A stretch of 9,488 bases of DNA, from contig MFRJ01000130.1 in NCBI GenBank assembly GCA_001784535.1, positions 1,591 to 11,078 of the forward strand, given 5' to 3'. Shown here one piece after another: positions 7,285-9,488 of this stretch (the stretch's first letter is position 1; each line of letters begins with the position of its first letter). The DNA comes from Candidatus Melainabacteria bacterium GWA2_34_9. GTDB taxonomy: Bacteria; Cyanobacteriota; Vampirovibrionia; Gastranaerophilales; UBA9971. The position numbers were made by a program, and so were the translations under genes. The notes under the pieces were generated by a model. It was not told the DNA's origin, did no database searches, and saw only the letters and a program-made list of their open reading frames with translations.

Positions 7285-8107
7285 AGTTTTAATTACATTG
7301 TTTTTGATAATTCTTGGAAGTTCATTAAATAATCATATTCTGGCAGCAGAAAGATTAAAACTGGGAACAACAACCAGTACTGAAAACAGCGGTCTGCTTA
7401 ATGTTTTAATACCTCCTTTTGAAAAGAAAACAGGAATAAAAGTCGATGTTATTTCTGTTGGTACAGGAAAAGCTCTTAAATTGGGTGAAAATGGCGATGT
7501 AGATGTTGTTTTGGTTCATGACAGGAATTCAGAATATGAATTTGTGCTAAAAGAATTCGGTGTTAACAGAAAAGAAGTAATGTACAATGATTTTATTCTG
7601 ATTGGACCTAAAGACGATCCTGCCGGAATACGTAGATCTAAAACCATATCTGAAGCTTTCCAAAAAATCTATAATCAAAAAGCACCATTTATATCACGCG
7701 GAGATGATTCAGGCACTTACAAAAAAGAAATGAAAATTTGGAGAACCACAAAAATTCCGAGAAACACATGTTATTTAAAGCCTCAGGGAAGCTGGTACAA
7801 AGATGCCGGACAAAGTATGGAAACAGTCATTTTTATGGCTGACAATTTAAATGCCTATACTCTTGCCGATAGAGCTACATATATTGCATTAAAGAAAAAA
7901 ATACACCTGAATATCATCTACCAGAAAGATTCTGAGTTGAGGAATCCTTATGGAATAATTGCAGTAAATCCAGCTATACATAAGGGCATAAATTATCAGG
8001 GAGCAATGAGTTTAATAAACTGGATTACTTCAAAAGAAGGGCAACAAATTATCAAAAGCTATAAAATTTCTGGTCAGCAGCTGTTTTATCCGGTTGCAGC
8101 ACATTAA
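7259..8107 (+). CDS. tupA: tungstate ABC transporter, periplasmic substrate-binding protein TupA
   Basis: A 282-residue extracytoplasmic oxyanion-binding protein that delivers tungstate to TupB/TupC. It has a Sec signal peptide (basic start to K9, hydrophobic core ~10-23, likely cut near ILA-AE at about 29-30) and no lipobox cysteine, so it is free in the periplasm. The TupA-type anion-binding signature LGTTTSTENSGLL is present (TTTS at 37-40), followed by VGTGKALKLGENGDVDVVLVHD and YNDFILIGPKDDPAGI. The second conserved block is SRGDDSGTY (146-154), where family members I recall usually read SRGDDSGTH. It continues with NAYTLADRATYIAL and RNPYGIIAVNP. These features favour tungstate-specific TupA over ModA (molybdate) or WtpA; specificity is inferred from sequence class only. 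The start at 7259 is supported by AAAGGTG at 7245-7251 with 7-nt spacing. It overlaps the small cysteine-rich gene and is 12 nt from tupB. Confidence 0.9.
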   Translation: MRVNWVASKVLITLFLIILGSSLNNHILAAERLKLGTTTSTENSGLLNVLIPPFEKKTGIKVDVISVGTGKALKLGENGDVDVVLVHDRNSEYEFVLKEFGVNRKEVMYNDFILIGPKDDPAGIRRSKTISEAFQKIYNQKAPFISRGDDSGTYKKEMKIWRTTKIPRNTCYLKPQGSWYKDAGQSMETVIFMADNLNAYTLADRATYIALKKKIHLNIIYQKDSELRNPYGIIAVNPAIHKGINYQGAMSLINWITSKEGQQIIKSYKISGQQLFYPVAAH

Positions 8108-8119
8108 AAGGTATTTGTT

Positions 8120-8821
8120 ATGCTATTATCCGCTATAGAAAAATCTTATATCCTTTTAACCACGTTTGATAAGAACTTATATGAAATTGTATTTATTACA
8201 TTAAAAATTACAATTTTTTCGATAATTATTGCTAGCTGCTTTAGTATTCCTCTGGCAATAGCTATAGACTTAATGAGTTCAAAATCCAGAAGAGTTTTAA
8301 TAGCCATTTTAAATAGCCTACTTGCTATTCCGACAGTTGTTATCGGCTTAACCGTTTATATGTTTATATCCCGCTCAGGGCCTTTTGGTGAGTATAATCT
8401 TTTATTTACTCCAATGGCAGTTGTTATTGGTCAGATAGTTCTGGCAATACCGATAATAACAACTATAATTCTTGCAGGCTTTACCAAAACCGACAGATTG
8501 CTCCATGAAACCTTAATAACATTGGGCGCTAATAAATTTGATTTAATGAAAGCTCTTTTTCATGAGAATAAGCCTTTGATTTTATCTGCAATTCTGGCTG
8601 GATTTGGAAGGGTAATAGCGGAAGTGGGAATTTCCATGATGCTAGGCGGTAATATACGCGGATATACACGCACAATTACTACAGCAATTGCTTTTGAAAC
8701 AGGCAAAGGTGAGTTTGCTATGGGTATATCTCTTGGTATAATACTTATTTTGCTCGCTGTATTAATCAATTTTACTGTTTATCTTACTTTTAAGAATGAA
8801 TATATTTTAAGGGACGCATGA
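8120..8821 (+). CDS. tupB: tungstate ABC transporter permease TupB
   Basis: A 233-residue inner-membrane permease that would form a homodimeric channel for tungstate. Five to six hydrophobic segments are visible: about 22-46, 57-81, 95-121, 153-172 and 198-227. The cytoplasmic coupling loop to the ATPase (EAA-like motif) is HETLITLGANKFDLMKALF from residue 129, with the conserved Gly at 136. The block AEVGISMMLGGNIRGYTRTI after the loop is characteristic of TupB/ModB-type permeases. Length is normal for TupB. The start is supported by AAAGG at 8107-8111 with 8-nt spacing. Its stop overlaps the tupC start in an ATGA (8818-8821), so the two subunits are translationally coupled. Assignment to tungstate rather than molybdate rests mainly on the adjacent TupA. 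Confidence 0.9.
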   Translation: MLLSAIEKSYILLTTFDKNLYEIVFITLKITIFSIIIASCFSIPLAIAIDLMSSKSRRVLIAILNSLLAIPTVVIGLTVYMFISRSGPFGEYNLLFTPMAVVIGQIVLAIPIITTIILAGFTKTDRLLHETLITLGANKFDLMKALFHENKPLILSAILAGFGRVIAEVGISMMLGGNIRGYTRTITTAIAFETGKGEFAMGISLGIILILLAVLINFTVYLTFKNEYILRDA

Positions 8822-9462
8822 TATATAGATTAGAAAACATTGCTTTCTCATACAATAAGCATAAAGCCATAGATATAAAGAATCTTGATATAGAAGAAGG
8901 CAGAATATATGCATTATTTGGGGCTAACGGCTCTGGAAAAACTACTTTGCTGAAGATTTTAAACGGATTGTTAAAAGTAGAAACAGGCTATTTATATTAT
9001 AAAAATAAGCCTATTGGGTCTAATAACTATAAACTTATTAGAAAAGAAACTGTTTATATTCATCAAAACCCGCTTCTTCTCACCGGTACAGTCTATAATA
9101 ACGTTGCTTACGGCTTAAAAATTCGCAAAGAAAGTAATGACAAAATAGAAAAAATTGTTCATGAAATGCTTAAATTAGTTGACCTGTCAGGATTTGAAAA
9201 CAGAAAAAGCAAAGGATTATCTATAGGTGAGATAAAAAGAGTTGCTATTGCAAGAGCTTTAGCTATTTCACCTAAAGTTATTCTCCTTGATGAGCCTACT
9301 GCGCATATTGATAGAAACAGCAGAGAAAAAATAGCGGAGATTCTTGAAGAAACAAAAAAGAAATTTGGAACCACCGTTATATTCAGCTCTCATGATGATG
9401 CTTTTAATAAAAAAATTGCAGATAAAATAATTCATATTGAAAACGGGGAAATTGTTGATTAA
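8818..9462 (+). CDS. tupC: tungstate ABC transporter ATP-binding protein TupC
   Basis: A 214-residue cytoplasmic ATPase that powers tungstate import through TupB. All nucleotide-binding motifs are present: Walker A GANGSGKTT (35-43), Q-loop Q83 in YIHQNP, signature LSIGE (134-138, variant of LSGGQ), Walker B VILLDEP with D158/E159, and H-loop H192 in SSHD. There is no C-terminal molybdate-binding (TOBE/MOP) domain of the kind found in ModC, which fits the short TupC type and suggests no intrinsic anion regulation of the ATPase. The ATG overlaps the tupB stop by 4 nt and is preceded by AAGGGA at 8809-8814 with short 3-nt spacing. Its TAA shares a base with the next ATG. Confidence 0.92.
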   Translation: MIYRLENIAFSYNKHKAIDIKNLDIEEGRIYALFGANGSGKTTLLKILNGLLKVETGYLYYKNKPIGSNNYKLIRKETVYIHQNPLLLTGTVYNNVAYGLKIRKESNDKIEKIVHEMLKLVDLSGFENRKSKGLSIGEIKRVAIARALAISPKVILLDEPTAHIDRNSREKIAEILEETKKKFGTTVIFSSHDDAFNKKIADKIIHIENGEIVD

Positions 9463-9488
9463 TGAAAATCATCGTCATATCAGGTTCT
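9462..9488 (+). CDS. start of a further operon gene, truncated at the window end
   Basis: The tupC stop and a new ATG overlap as TAATG (9460-9464), and nine codons (MKIIVISGS) remain open to the window edge. A beta strand leading into G-S is typical of Rossmann or P-loop starts. A MobB-type GTPase for molybdopterin guanine dinucleotide, or a flavin reductase, would both fit; the former would suit a tungsten operon. Nine residues cannot decide between them. GGGGA at 9445-9449 region (in AAACGGGGAAA) could serve as its SD. Confidence 0.6.

Noticed and set aside
7259..9462. Molybdate (Mod) or sulfate/phosphate ABC transporter
   Set aside because: TTTS-type binding protein with SRGDDSGT block and a short ATPase lacking the ModC C-terminal domain fit TupABC better than ModABC, CysAWTP or PstSCAB.

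Overview
The window is compact, AT-rich, and coded entirely on the + strand. It holds three functional blocks plus two genes cut by the window ends. An RND pump paired with a TolC/NodT-type outer-membrane channel, together with non-lipoprotein Sec signal peptides on exported proteins, indicates a diderm (Gram-negative-type) bacterium. The RND wording (for example FFPGVTGQLY, QFALTIAFSIAIS, NDVFCQIGMVMLIGLASKN) resembles cyanobacterial-type HAE-1 pumps as I remember them. With the low GC this makes a non-photosynthetic cyanobacterial relative (Melainabacteria/Vampirovibrionia-like) my best guess, but only a tentative one, since no marker gene is present.

Block 1 (2-3230) is the tail of an efflux operon: the C-terminal ~617 residues of an RND inner-membrane pump, overlapped by 14 nt by its outer-membrane factor. 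Any membrane-fusion protein would lie upstream of the window. Block 2 (3356-7054) is one large Snf2/Rad54-type ATPase with an N-terminal SWIM-like region whose zinc site has lost its last ligand. It follows a 125-nt AT-only-like gap that carries a candidate extended -10 promoter. Block 3 (7096-9462 and beyond) is a tightly packed, translationally coupled tungstate-uptake operon. It runs: a 62-residue cysteine-rich protein of unknown function, TupA (periplasmic tungstate-binding protein), TupB (permease), TupC (ATPase), and the first nine codons of another gene that shares one base with the tupC stop.

TupA captures tungstate in the periplasm, and TupB/TupC import it using ATP. The tungstate would supply a pterin cofactor for tungsten enzymes such as aldehyde:ferredoxin oxidoreductases or W-formate dehydrogenases, none of which is visible here. 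The small cysteine-rich protein overlaps tupA by 26 nt, so it is probably co-expressed and may sense, regulate or handle the metal or cofactor; it is the least explained element. I see no RNA genes, CRISPR arrays, insertion sequences or convincing intrinsic terminators. Most of the window is ordinary. The points worth a second look are the small cysteine-rich protein, the degenerate SWIM site, and the unusually long Shine-Dalgarno spacing before two genes.
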